Shown: in pieces, positions 1 to 11,973 of the stretch
Layout of the letters: every line of letters begins with the position of its first letter
Numbering within the stretch: the first letter of the stretch is position 1
Source: Closterium sp. NIES-65
Taxonomy: Eukaryota; Streptophyta; Zygnematophyceae; Desmidiales; Closteriaceae
DNA length: 64,000 bases
NCBI GenBank assembly: GCA_948144175.1
Contig: CANXME010002151.1
Span: 1-64,000 of the forward strand
Reading direction: 5' to 3'
Translations under genes and position numbers: made by a program
The notes under the pieces: generated by a model
What the model was told of the DNA's origin: nothing
Databases searched by the model: none
What the model saw: the letters and a program-made list of their open reading frames with translations, nothing else

Positions 1-3000
1 TGCTGTCTCGTCTGCTTCTTTGATGACCTCCAACTAACAGGTCCTCCTCCAACTACACAGATGTATCCTCCCACAGATGAGGAATCCTCCTTTTCAGAGG
101 CCCACGTAGCATCAGTAAAGCAAGTGAGAAAGAGCTTGCCTTCTCCAAGCCTCTCCCCCTTCTCTTTCAGCACCTCAACCCCTTTCTGCTTCACCTGTGC
201 AGATGCGAGTATTGAACTCCAATGCTTGGGTGAGAGTTCAGATACTTCACCACACGCTCAGCTGCATCCACCTGCTCCTCTGATGGATTCTGCACCACCC
301 TAGCCAGCTTCCCAACCGAGAAAGAGATGTCGGGCCTCGTGTGAACTGCTGCATACAAGAGGCTGCCCACCAAGGACTGAGATTGCTGCTGCTCCTCGGC
401 TTCAACCCCTTCATCCTCTGCAGCTTTCACAAGCTTGATTTCTGCTGGCAGGGGAGTCGCTACCTTGCGCTCATTCTCAATTCTGTACTTCTCCCCAAGC
501 TCCTTGATGAACTTCTCCTCGTTCAGCTTCAACCACCTGTGATCCAGATCTCTCTCCACGTGCATCCCGAGGTAGTACTTTACCTCCCCAAGGTTCTTGC
601 ACTTGAAGTTCTCCATCAGCTGCTGCTGCACCTTCTGGATCTTCTTCATGCTGCTGCTAAACAGAAGAATGTCGTCCACATAGACCAGAAACAGCACCAG
701 TTTCTCCCCCTCCCCCTTGAAAAAGAGGCTCTCATCACAGCTGCTGGTCCTGAATCCCATCTCCTCTAAAACAGCTGCCAACTTCTGGTACCAGCAGCGT
801 GGCGCCTGCTTCAAGCCGTAGATGGACTTTTTCAGCTTGCACACCCTGCCCGTACCATCCTCATACCCTGGTGGCTGCGTCATGTACACATCCTCCTCTA
901 AAATCCCATTGAGGAATGCCGTTGATATATCCATCTGAATGATGAATTTCCCACTAACGGTTGCATCTGCCAACAAGACACGGAGGGTAGGGGGTTTGGC
1001 AGTGGGAGCAAAGATCTCATTGAAGTCCCGCTTCTCCTTCTGCATAAACCCCTTAGCCACCAGCCTACTCATCGGTCTTGATCCTTAGCACCCATTTGCA
1101 CTGTACGGCTTTCTTCCCCTCAGGCAGCACCACCAGCTCCCATGTCCCATTCTCTAGCAGGCTCTGGTACTCAGCATCCCTGGAAACCAGCCACTTCTCC
1201 CTATCTGGTCCAGCTAATGCCTCCTCCATGCTAGCTGGTTCCTCTGGTGCAGGGGCAAGAAAACAGTAGGCAGGTTCATCCTCCTTATCCGGATCATAGC
1301 CATGCGGTAGAATCAGCAATGCCTCCTCGGTCCCAAGCTGCTGCTCCGCTACATCAGCTTCTGCAGTCAGCTTCTTAGTAGCCATACGGGTACGTCCTGG
1401 CCTGGAGACGGGTGTCTCCCATCCGTTCATAACGACACCCTTCGGCTTCTTAGTTTTCCCCTGCTGCTGCTCTCCTCCCTCGGATCCTGCAGCTCCACTA
1501 GTGCTACCGCTAGTCTCCACACCATCATTTTCTCCACCAGCAGGTGCCTCCTGTACCTTCTTTCCATCACCACCCTCTGCAGCTGCCTCCTCTCCCTCCT
1601 CCCACACACTAGGAGTCAGGTCCAGCTGCATGGTGATCTGCTCCATTTGCTGGGACACCCTGGCCTCCGGCTGTTTCTCCCAGCTCCCATACATCATGCC
1701 CTCAACAAACTTCACATCCCTGCTGTCAAACAACACACCCTTGGAAGGTTCCCACAGCAGCCATCCCTTGCTCTCAGCAGCCAGCCCCAAATGCACACAC
1801 CAGATTGCACTCGCCCCCAACTTACTGCGGTAGGTCTTGGGGACGTGGGCGACTGCCATGCAACCGAACACCCTCAGCATGTCCACCGGCGGCTTCCTCC
1901 CAAGCCACCTCTCCAACGGCACCCACGAGTCATCCCCAACCTTTGTGAGTACCCTGTTTCTAGCGACGGTAGCGTGCCGAACAGCATGGGGCCACATCAA
2001 GTTGCCCAGCCCAGATTCTATGAGCAGCGCCCTAGCTGTCTCCAGAATTGTCCGGTTCGCCCGTTTTGCTACACCGTTGGACTGTGGGGTGTAAGCCGTG
2101 GTCAGCTCCCTCTGGATGCCCTGCTTCTTGAGCCAGGCCGTCATCTCAGCTCCAAGGAACTCACCACCCCGATCTGTCCTAATCCGCTTCACCACACACT
2201 CCGCTTGCTTCTCCACGAACGGCAGCCAATCGTCCCGAATCGTAGAGGCGGCGTAATCTTTCTGCTTCAGTGGATACGCCCACATTAGCCTGCTCTAGTC
2301 ATCCACTATGGTTAGGAAGTACCGCTCCCCCTTGTGCCCTTGCACCGGCAGCGGCCCCACCAAGTCCATGTGGACCAGCTCCAACGGCTTTTTGCTCCTG
2401 CCAGCCACACTATGGAAGGGGAAACGGGTGAACTTTGAAAGGAGGCAAATTTCACAGTTATCATCGGGTGGTTGTCCGTTCAGCTTCAAGCCCTTAACGG
2501 CTCCATCCTTCTCCACCTGCTTCAGCAAAGGCATTGCCACATGCCCCAAACGTCGGTGTGCAGTTGCCCAATCTGTCTCCCCAGATCTGGCCGACACTTT
2601 CACACCAACCCCTCCAACGGCGTTGCATTCCCCCTGGGATGCAGACCCCTCTCCAGCCTGCCCCCCACCATGCCACGCCAGCGCCGGCAGCTGCCACATA
2701 GATCTGTACACGTTGTTGCTCTCGTGCAGATCCCAAAGCACCCGATTGCCCAGCTTCCCCTTATAAGTGCGTGCCCCATCCGTGCAAGTGCTCACCCCAG
2801 ACTTGCCAAGCTTACGGAGGGAGATGAGGTTGGCCTTGAGTTCAGGAACAAGAAGAACGTCGTGCAGCACCACCGGCTTGCCATCCGCTCCCTTAAATGC
2901 AGCTCGTCCCGCACCAGCCACCTTCAGCGCGTGTCCAGAGGCGGAGCACACCTCGTTGATCGGAGCAGCTCGTACGTCGTCCAGCAGGTCCTTGCGCGGC

Positions 3001-4263
3001 GTCATTGTCCAAGCAGCGCCTGTGTCCAACACCCAATAATCCAGGGGGTGCAGCTCTGCTCCAGCCTTAGCAGATGCGTCTCCTTGCTCCCCCTTGTCTC
3101 CCATATGGAAGAATTGGCCCGCGGTGCGCTCCTTCTTCTTTTCCGCACCGCCGTTGCCCTTCGGGTTGTTGTCGGACGAATCAGCGACCATGTTGGCGCC
3201 GTTTTTCTGGTTCCTCCGCGCGCCGCCATCCTGGTGACGATTCTGGGGGGTCCATCCATCGGGTTTCTTATAGCACAAAAACCAGGGGTGCCCTTCCTTC
3301 TCACAATACCAGCAACTCCCTTTCATTTTGCCACCAGCACCCGACTTGCCCCCACGTCCAGATTTCGCACCGCGACCCCAACCGGTACCTCCTTGTTGGT
3401 CGTTGGAGTCGTCGTCTATCTTTGCACCGCGTCCAGCACCACCGAAGCCACGTCCTTTGGCACGTCGGCTCCCTTGCATCCCGTAGCCGCTGCTGCCGTC
3501 GTCTCCACCCCTCAGTTGACGGCGACGGAAGTCCTCCTCTAGAATCTTTGTCCGCACCCACTCGAGTGTCCACGAGCTCTGGTTCTGCGGCAGGCTCAAT
3601 CCGCTCGTGAATTGAAGCCACGATTCCGGCAGCAGCGAGAGCATCTTCAGGCACTTGGTCTGCTCCGGGTAGGTGATTTCCGCGGTCGCCAACTTCGCGT
3701 AGAGGTCGCGCAATTTGTCCAGGATAGGTTGCACCGGCTCTCCCTCGCTTAGGCGCAACGCGGACAGCTCCCTCTCCATCATGAGCGTCGCAGCGACGGA
3801 GGTAGGAGCGTCCAGCTCCTTCAACACCGTCCACGCCTTCGGACCGCACTCAACCTCCGGCAGCAGGTGCATGACGTGGTGACGCTGGTTCAGCTCCAAA
3901 CTCTGCGACATCAAGTAGTAGCCAGCCGAGGCGCGCTCGTCCCAATCTTCCTGAAGGGCGGGGTCACTCGGTCTAGGCTCCTCCCCAATCATTAGTTTCA
4001 GCAAACCGATCTGACGGAAATAAAGTTGTATTTTCCAGGCCCAATCATCATAGCCCTCACCATCGAACTTCTCGACGGTGAAGTTTTTCAGCACCTCCTT
4101 GATCAGCGAGCCCTGGCTTGTTCGCGCTCCCCTTGGCGCAGGAACACCAGAATCTTGGCTGCCGCTACGATCTTGGGCTGAAGATTCACCAGCTACCGCC
4201 GAGGTGTTGCCCGCCATAGCTACCTATATCGAGGATCACTATAACGCAGCTCTGATACCAGCT
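1..4263 (-). mobile_element. Element A, family-1 Ty1/copia internal region (left end off window)
   Basis: Read on the minus strand from 4217, the coding region holds a gag-like N-terminus, a CX2CX4HX4C zinc knuckle near 3300, an aspartic protease with DTG near 3024, a copia integrase (about 2800-1600), an acidic linker, a reverse transcriptase whose YVDD box lies at 671-682, and the start of RNase H (below 300). A primer-binding site complementary to initiator tRNA-Met is at 4249-4260, three bases from the 5' LTR. The rest of RNase H and the 3' LTR lie beyond the window's left edge. The frame has at least two breaks, so this is a fossil. Protein and LTR are very close to B, E and F. Confidence 0.93.
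4249..4260 (-). other. Primer-binding site of element A
   Basis: The minus strand reads TGGTATCAGAGC, the complement of the 3' end of plant initiator tRNA-Met. It lies three bases inside the 5' LTR, as in other plant copia elements. Confidence 0.85.
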
Positions 4264-5356
4264 TGTTGGTGTAAGGGCCTAATAAACTCAAGCTATTAAG
4301 ACTTTATCAAACTTAAAACCTCTCCTCGGGGTCACCTCCAAGGGTCCTTGGGTGCCTGGTACAAGACCAGCCCCTATCCTCGGGTCCGAGTTTGTAGAGA
4401 GAGGGATCAAGAGGGACTTAGTCAAAACAGCAAGAGTACCTTGAACGTCGCGCAGCGTATCGTGCAGACCGTCGATCTGATTAAGCTGAGAATTTTCTAT
4501 ATCGAAGCTCACTCTAAGAGCTTTAAAATAAGCCAAGTTGCCTCGCGAAAAAATTTTGCCATTACGGAGTTATGGCTCGGATAGCGTTAGCCTAGCGTTG
4601 GAGTGCTAGCGTACTAGCGTTGACTCGGGTAGCATTCCGCCGTCGCACCGCGTAGAAAGGAAATTCCAGCAAGGAAGGAATTCGCTTGAATCAATTTTAC
4701 TATATTCAGGTACAAACAGAGAAGAAATAAATAGCTCTAGCTAGCAAGGACCTTGGAATCAACCTGGGAACAACCAGGGATGATCCCAAATAATTCCAAG
4801 CAACAGAACCAACCTGGCTGGACAAAATAGCAGGTGGTAGGTTGGTGAACAACCTCTGGTTCTGTTTTTCCAACCTAGGAAAACAACAACCAGGTTCAGG
4901 TCCTAAAAACAGAACCTGTTTTGTCTTTGCCCAACCAGCCAAATGCTGGTTCTGCTGGTTTCCCCTGGCCCTGTAGCATGCAGATACAGACAAACAACAT
5001 CCAACCTTCACCTAAATTGTACCCCTATAGTGCCTGCCCTGCTACACTATAGTCAACCAAACAAAACGGTACAATTTCGAGTTGGAAAGAACTGAATCTG
5101 CGCAATCAAGTAAGCCGAACCACAAAGCTTCCATCTTGGGTTCCTTTGCGAGCTCGTCCTTTCTGCTTGTACTGTTCATAGCGCGTACAATGTTATGCCG
5201 AAGCGCACATTGTGCGAGTACCTGCAAATGCTTCAAGCGAAAATTGCGAAAGCAAACAAACACACGAACATACCATTCACACGCAAATGCATTCGCACAC
5301 GCATACTCGTACAAACAGACGGCAGGATATCGTGCAATGTGAATTTGCACCCAACA
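4264..5356 (-). repeat. 5' LTR of element A (family 1)
   Basis: This is a full-length family-1 LTR of about 1.09 kb, running TGTTGG...CACCCAACA on the plus strand. It matches base for base, with few differences, the LTRs at 6197, 11974, 21028 and 47454. It contains a cluster of CTAGCGT repeats (about 4583-4630), a stretch rich in AACCTGG/CCAGGTT (about 4760-4980), and the palindrome CGCACATTGTGCG near 5203. The outer edge abuts a family-1 LTR end in the opposite orientation, which suggests A inserted into an older LTR. Confidence 0.9.
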
Positions 5357-5420
5357 CAGGAGAGGTTTTAAATTTGATAAAGTCTTAATAGCTTGAGTTT
5401 ATTAGGCCCTTACACCAACA
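5357..5420 (+). repeat. Family-1 LTR 3' end, plus orientation (fragment)
   Basis: About 64 bp match the last bases of a plus-oriented family-1 LTR, ending TTACACCAACA. The fragment lies between A's LTR and another LTR piece. The simplest reading is the 3' LTR of a plus-strand copy, cut by A's insertion, whose left part is off the window. Confidence 0.8.
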
Positions 5421-6075
5421 ATATCCAGGTACAAACAGAGAAGGAATAAATAGTTCTAATAGCAAGGACCTTGAGAATCAACCTGGGAACAACCAAGGAT
5501 GATCTCAAATAATTCGAGGCAACAGAACCAACCTGGCTGGACAAAACAGCAGGTGGTAGGTTGGTAAACAACCTCTGGTTCTGCTTTCCAACCTGGGAAA
5601 ACAAAAACCAGGTTCAGGTCCTAAAAACAGAACCTGTTTTGTCTTTGCCTAACCAGCCAAATGCTGGTTCCGCTGGTTTCCCCTGGCCTTCTAGCATGCA
5701 GATATAGACAAACAACATCCAACCTTCACCTAAATTGTACCCCTAGAATGCCCGCCCTGCTACACTATAGTCAACAAAAAAGAACAGTACAATGTTGAGT
5801 TGGATAGAACTGAATTTGCGCAATCTAGAAAGCCGAACCGCAAGGCTTCCATCTTGGGTTCCTTTGCGATTTCTTATTTTCTGCTTGTACTGTTTATAGC
5901 GCATACAATGTTGTGCCAAAGCGCACAATGCGCGAGAACCTGCAAATGCTTCAAGCGAAAATTGCGAAAGCAAACAAAATAAACGAACATATCATTCACA
6001 CGCAAATGCATTCGCACACGCATACTCGTACAAACAGACGGGAGGATGTCGCGCAATGTGAATTTGCACCCAACA
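5421..6075 (-). repeat. Family-1 LTR, minus orientation (partial)
   Basis: This matches the inner to outer part of the family-1 LTR, from the 'ccaggtacaaacagag' stretch to the terminal CACCCAACA. Its remaining part is not next to it, and the plus-oriented LTR end at 5420 adjoins it directly. Beyond 6075 the sequence changes to remnant C, so this LTR marks an insertion into C. Confidence 0.8.
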
Positions 6076-6196
6076 CATCCTTGTAATATAGGGCCTGGTC
6101 CACAATGCTCTTCCTGTACCCCTCCACAAGAAGCACCTTGTCCAGCTCCTTGTACCAGAGAAGGGGACTCTGCTTTAGTCCATAAAGGTTCTTCTG
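6076..6196 (-). pseudogene. Remnant C, piece of copia reverse transcriptase (left of B)
   Basis: The minus strand encodes an RT block with LYGLKQSPLLWYKEL, typical of copia RT and distinct from family 1, whose matching motif is IYGLKQAPRCWY. It is cut on the right by element B and on the left by a family-1 LTR. The other side of C resumes at 13048. It is a broken fossil. Confidence 0.85.
6192..6196. repeat. Target-site duplication of element B (left)
   Basis: TTCTG lies directly outside B's 3' LTR and is repeated at 13048-13052, directly outside its 5' LTR. Confidence 0.9.
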
Positions 6197-7304
6197 TGTT
6201 GGTGTAAGGGCCTAATAAACTCAAGCTATTAAGACTTTATCAAACTTAAAACCTCTCCTCGGGGTCACCTCCAAGGGTCCTTGGGTGCCTGGTACAAGAC
6301 CAGCCCCTATCCTCGGGTCCGAGTTTGTAGAGAGAGGGATCAAGAGGGACTTAGTCAAAACAGCAAGAGTACCTTGAACGCCGCGCAGCGTATCGTGCAG
6401 ACCGTCGATCTGATTAAGCTGAGAATTTCCTATATCGAAGCTCACTCTAAGAGCTTTAAAATAAGCCAAGTTGCCTCGCGAAAAGTTCTGCCATTACGAA
6501 GTTATGGCTCGGACAGCGTTAGCCTAGCGTTGGAGTGCTAGCGTACTAGCGTTGACTCGGGTAGCATTCCGCCGTCGCACCGCGTAGAAAGGAAATTCCA
6601 GCAAGGAAGGAATTCGCTTGAATCAATTTCACTATATTCAGGTACAAACAGAGAAGGAATAAATAGCTCTAGCTAGCAAGGACCTTGGGAATCAACCTGG
6701 GAACAACCAAGGATGATCCCAAATAATTCCAAGCAACAGAACCAACCTGGCTGGACAAAATAGCAGGTGGTAGGTTGGTGAACAACCTCTGGTTCTGTTT
6801 TTCCAACCTGGGAAAACAACAACCAGGTTCAGGTCCTAAAAACAGAACCTGTTTTGTCTTTGCCCAACCAGCCAAATGCTGGTTCCGCTGGTTTCCCCTG
6901 GCCCTGTAGCATGCAGATACAGATAAACAACATCCAACCTTCACCTAAATTGTACCCCTATAGTGCCTGCCCTGCTACACTATAGTCAACCAAACAAAAC
7001 AGTACAATTTCGAGTTGGATAGAACTGAATCTGCGCAATCAAGTAAGTTGAACCGCAAAGCTTCCATCTTGGGTTCCTTCGCGAGCTCGTCCTTTCTGCT
7101 TGTACTGTTCATAGCGCGTACAATGTTATGCCGAAGCGCACATTGTGCGAGTACCTGCAAATGCTTCAAGCGAAAATTGCGAAAGCAAACAAACACACGA
7201 ACATTCCATTCATACCCAAACGCATTCACACACGCATACTTGTACAAACAGACGGCAGGATGTCGTGCAATGTGAATTTGCACCCAACAATTTTGCACCC
7301 AACA
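6197..7304 (-). repeat. 3' LTR of element B
   Basis: Family-1 LTR of about 1.1 kb, TG...CA, next to the polypurine tract. Its outer terminus (7290-7304) is a second copy of the LTR end sequence; the same doubling is seen in the partner LTR at 11974-13047. Confidence 0.92.
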
Positions 7305-7319
7305 CACTCCCCCTCAGCC
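7305..7319 (-). other. Polypurine tract of element B
   Basis: The minus strand reads CTGAGGGGGAGTG directly before the 3' LTR. The same tract precedes the 3' LTRs of E and F. Confidence 0.8.
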
Positions 7320-7346
7320 TGCCGGCTGCATCCCCATCATTCCATA

Positions 7347-10300
7347 CTAGTTCATGCTCATTCCACTCATGCGCACACAACGCCAATGAGGCTCATCCGC
7401 AAGCCTCTTGGTGAGGAAGTCTGCTGGCTGCTGGTGAGTCTTGATGTAGATCGGATTCACCGTCCCCCTCTTCACCTCCTTACGTAGCCAGTGCCACTTG
7501 ATACGCATGTGCTTATTGAGCCCATGAAGCACAGCGTTCCTGGCCATCCCAAGAGCTCCCTTGCTATCACAAAACAGCAGCGTACCAACCTTTTGCTCCT
7601 GGCCAATCTCCTCCAACAGCCTCCTCAGCCAAATCACTTCCTTCACCCCATGGAACATCGCCATGTACTCTGATTCCACAGAAGAGAGTGCTGTCTCCGT
7701 CTGCTTCTTTGACCTCCAACTAACCGGTCCTCCTCCAACTACGCAGATGTATCCTCCCACAGATGAGGAATCCTCCTTCTCAGAGGCCCACGTAGCATCG
7801 GTAAAGCAAATGAGAAAAAGCTTGCCTTCTCCAAGCCTCTCCCCTTTCTCTTTCAGCACCTCAACCCCTTTCTGCTTCACTTGTGCAGATGCGGAGTATT
7901 GAACTCCAATGCTTGGGTGAGAGTTCAGATACTTCACCACACGCTCAGCTGCATCCACCTGCTCCTCTGATGGATTCTGCACCACCCTAGCCAGCTGCCC
8001 AACCGAGAAAGAGATGTCGGGCCTCGTGTGAACTGCTGCATAAAAGAGGCTGCCCACCAAGGACTGAAATTGCTGCTGCTCTTCGGCTTCAACCCCTTCA
8101 TCCTCTGCAGCTTTCACAAGCTTGAATTCTGCTGGCAGGGGAGTTGCAACCTTGCGCTCATTCTCAATCCCGTACTTCTCCCCAAGCTCCTTGATGAACT
8201 CCTCCTGGTGCAGCTTCAACCACCTGTGATCCAGATCCCTCTCCACGTGCATCCCGAGGTAGTACTTTACCTCCCCAAGGTTCTTGCACTTGAAGTTCTC
8301 CAACAGCTGCTGCTGCACCTTCTGGATCTCCTTCATGTTGCTGCTAAAGAGAAGAATGTCGTCCACATAGACCAGAAACAGCACCAGCTTCCCCCCCTCC
8401 CCCTTGAGAAAGAGGCTCTCATCACAGCTGCTGGTCCTGAATCCCATCTCCTCTAAAACAACTGCCAACTTCTGGTACCAGCAGCGTGGCGCCTGCTTCA
8501 AGCCGTAGATGGACTTTTTCAGCTTGCACACCCTGCCCGTACCATCCTCATACCCAGGTGGCTGCGTCATGAACACCTCCTCCTCTAAAATCCCGTTGAG
8601 GAATGCCGTTGATATGTCCATCTGGATAATGAACTTCCCACTAACGGCTGCATCTGCCAACAAGACACGAAGGGTAGGGGGTTTGGCAGTGGGAGCAAAG
8701 ATCTCATTGAAGTCCCGCTTCTCCTTCTGCATAAACCCCTTAGCCACCAACCTACTCTTGTAGATGGTGACCTGCCCCTTGTCGTCAGTCTTGATCCTTA
8801 GCACTCATTTGCATTGTACCGCTTTCTTTCCCTCAGGCAGCACCACTAGTTCCCAAGTCCCATTCTCCAGCAGGCTCTGGTACTCAGCATCCCTGGAAGC
8901 TAGCCATTTGTCCCTATCTGGTCCAGCTAATGCCTCCTCCATGCTAGCTGGTTCCTCTGGTGCAGGGGCAAGAAAACAGTACGCAGGCTCATCCTCCTCA
9001 TCCGGGTCATAGCCATGCGGTAGAATCAGCAATGCCTCCTCGGTCCCAAGCTGCTGCTCTGCTACATCAGCTCCTGCAGTCAGCTTCTTAGTAGCCATAC
9101 GGGTACGTCCTAGCCTGGAGACGGGTGTCTCCCATCCCTTCATAACGACACCCTTCGGCTTCTTAGTTTTTCCCTGCTGCTGCTCTCCTCCCTCGGATCC
9201 AGCAGCTCCACTAGTGCTACCGCTAGTCTCCACACCATCATTTCCACCAGCAGGAGCCTCCTGTACCTTCTTTCCATCACCACCCTCTGCAGCTGCCTCC
9301 TCTCCCTCCTCCCACACACTAGGAGTCAGGTCCAGCTGCATGGTGATCTGCTCCATTTGCTGGGACACCCTGGCCTCCGGCTGTTTCTCCCAGCTCCCAT
9401 AAATCATGCCCTCAACAAACTTCACATCCCTGCTGTCAAACAACACACCCTCAGAAGACTCCCACCGCAGCCATCCCTTGCTCTCAGCAGCCAGCCCCAA
9501 ATGCACACACCAGATTGCACTCGCCCCCAACTTACTGCGGTAGGTCTTGGGGACGTGGGCGACTGCCATGCAACCGAACACCCTCAGCATGTCCACCGGC
9601 GGCTTCCTCCCAAGCCACCTCTCCAACGGCACCCACGAGTCATCCCCAACCTTTGTGAGTACCCTGTTCCTAGCGACGGTAGCGTGCCGAACAGCATGGG
9701 GCCACATCAAGTTGCCCAGCCCAGATTCTATGAGCAGCGCCCTAGCTGTCTCCAGAATTGTCCGGTTCGCCCGTTCTGCTACACCGTTGGACTGTGGGGT
9801 GTAAGCCGTGGTCAGCTCCCTCTGGATGCCCTGCTTCTTGAGCCAGGCCGTCATCTCAGCTCCAAGGAACTCACCACCCCGATCTGTCCTATTCCGCTTC
9901 ACCACACATTCCGCTTGCTTCTCCACAAATGGCAGCCAATCGTCCCGAATCGTGGAGGCGGCGTGATCTTTCTGCTTCAGCGGATACGCCCACATTAGCC
10001 TGCTCCAGTCATCCACTATGGTTAGGAAGTACCGCTCCCCCTTGTGCCCTTGCACCGGCAGCGGCCCCACCAAGTCCATGTGGACCAGCTCCAATGGCTT
10101 TTTGCTCCTGCCAGCCACACTATGGAAGGGGAAATGGGTGAACTTTGAAAGGAGGCAAATTTCACAGTTATCATCGGGTGGTTGTCCGTTCAGCTTCAAG
10201 CCCTTAACGGCTCCATCCTTCTCCAGCTGCTTCAGCAAAGGCATTGCCACATGCCCCAAACGTCGGTGTGCAGTTGCCCAATCCGTCTCCCCAGATCTGG

Positions 10301-11927
10301 CCGACACTTTCACACCAACCCCTCCAACGGCGTTGCACTCCCCCTGGGATGCAGACCCCTCTCCAGCCTGCCCCCCACCGTGCCACGCCAGCGCCGGCAG
10401 CTGCCACATAGATCTGTACACGTCCTTGCTCTCGTGCAGATCCCAAAGCACCCGATTGCTCAGCTTCCCCTTATAAGTGCGAGCCCCATCCGTGTTGGTG
10501 TTCACCCCAGCTTTGTCAAGCTTACGGAGGGAGATGAGGTTGGCCTTCAGGTCGGGGACGAGGAGAACGTCGTGCAGCACCACCGGCTTGCCATCCGCTC
10601 CCTTAAACGCAGCACGTCCCGCACCAGCCACCTTCAACATGTGTCCAGAGGCAGAGCACCCCTCATTAATCAGAGCAGCTCGTACGTCGTCCAGCAGGTC
10701 CTTGCGCGGCGTCATTGTCCAAGCAGCGCCTGTGTCCAACACCCAATAATCCAGGGGGTGCAGCTCTGCTCCAGCCTTAGCAGATGCGTCTCCTTGCTCC
10801 CCCTTGTCTCCCATATGGAAGAATTGGCCCGCGGTGCGCTCCTTCTTCTTTTCCGCACCGCCGTTGCCCTTCGGGTTGTTGTCGGACGAATCAGCGACCA
10901 TGTTGGCGCCGCTTTTCTGGTTCCTCCGGGCGCCGCCATCCTGGTAACGATTCTGGGGGGTCCATCTATCGGGTTTCTTATAGCACAAAAACCAGGGGTG
11001 CCCTTCCTTCTCACAATACCAGCAACTCCCTTTCATTTTGCCACCAGCACCCGACTTGCCCCCACGTCCAGATTTCGTACCGCGACCCCAACCGGTACCT
11101 CCTTGTTGGTCGTTGGAGTCGTCGTCTTTCTTTGCACCGCGTCCAGCACCACCGAAGCCACGTCCTTTGCCACGTCGGCTCCCTTGCATCCCGTAGCCGC
11201 TGCTGCCGTCGTCTCCACCCCTCAGTTGGCGGCGACGGAAGTCCTCCTCCAGAATCTTCGTCCGCACCCACTCGAGCGTCCACAAACTCTGGTTCTGCGG
11301 CAGGCTCAATCCGCTCGTGAATTGAAGCCACGATTCTGGCAGCAGCGAGAGCATCTTCAGGCACTTGGTCTGCTCCGGGTAGGTGATTCCCGCGATCGCC
11401 AGCTTCGCGTAGAGATCACGCATCTTGTCCAGGATGGGTTGCACCGGCTCTCCCTCGCTTAGGCGCAACGCGGACAGCTCCCTCTCCATCATGAGCATCG
11501 CAGCGACGGAGGTAGGGGCGTGCAGCTCCTTCAACACCGTCCACGCCTTCGGACCGCACTCAACCTCCGGCAGCAGGTACATGACGTGGTGACGCTGGTT
11601 CAGCTCCAAACTCTGCGACATCAAGTAGTAGCCAGCCGAGGCGCGCTCGTCCCAATCTTCCTGAAGGGCGGGGTCACTCGGTCTAGGCTCCTCCCCAATC
11701 ATTAGTTTCAGCAATCCGATCTGACGGAAATAAAGTTGCATTTTCCAGGCCCAATCATCATAGCCCTCACCATTGAACTTCTCGACGGTGAAGTTTCTCA
11801 GCACCTCCTTGATCAGCGAGCCCTGGCTTGTTCGCGCTCCACTTGGCGCAGAAACACCAGAATCATGGCTGCCGCTACGATCTTGGGCTGAAGATTCACC
11901 AGCTACCGCCGAGGTGTTCCCCGCCAT
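7347..11927 (-). pseudogene. gag-pol coding region of element B
   Basis: Translation starts at 11927 with the MAGNTSAVAGESS N-terminus shared by A, E, F and L. In order it encodes: a gag domain with FDGEGYDDWAWKIQLYF-like copia gag signature; a Gly/Arg/Lys-rich region; a zinc knuckle near 11020 (CWYCEKEGHPWFLC); protease with DTG near 10735; integrase with HRRLGH...C..C zinc finger and the D-D-E signature in MDLVGPLP, DRGGEF and the GVAERANRT region; a Glu/Gly/Ser-rich linker; RT with YVDD at 8358-8369; and RNase H to the end. About 1,525 codons in all, normal for copia. There is about one break, so it is kept as a fossil. Confidence 0.93.
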
Positions 11928-11958
11928 AGCTACCTATAACGAGGATCACTATAACGCA

Positions 11959-11970
11959 GCTCTAATACCA
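11959..11970 (-). other. Primer-binding site of element B
   Basis: A TGGTAT-type site complementary to initiator tRNA-Met, three bases inside the 5' LTR, in the same position as in A, E and F. Confidence 0.75.
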
Positions 11971-11973
11971 GCT

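Noticed and set aside
10182-11462. Long plus-strand open frame (about 426 codons), with similar ones at 2472-3542 and, on the minus strand, 22822-23892
   Set aside because: These are antisense to the gag-protease-integrase region of family 1 and recur in every copy. They have no domain of their own and reflect codon composition.
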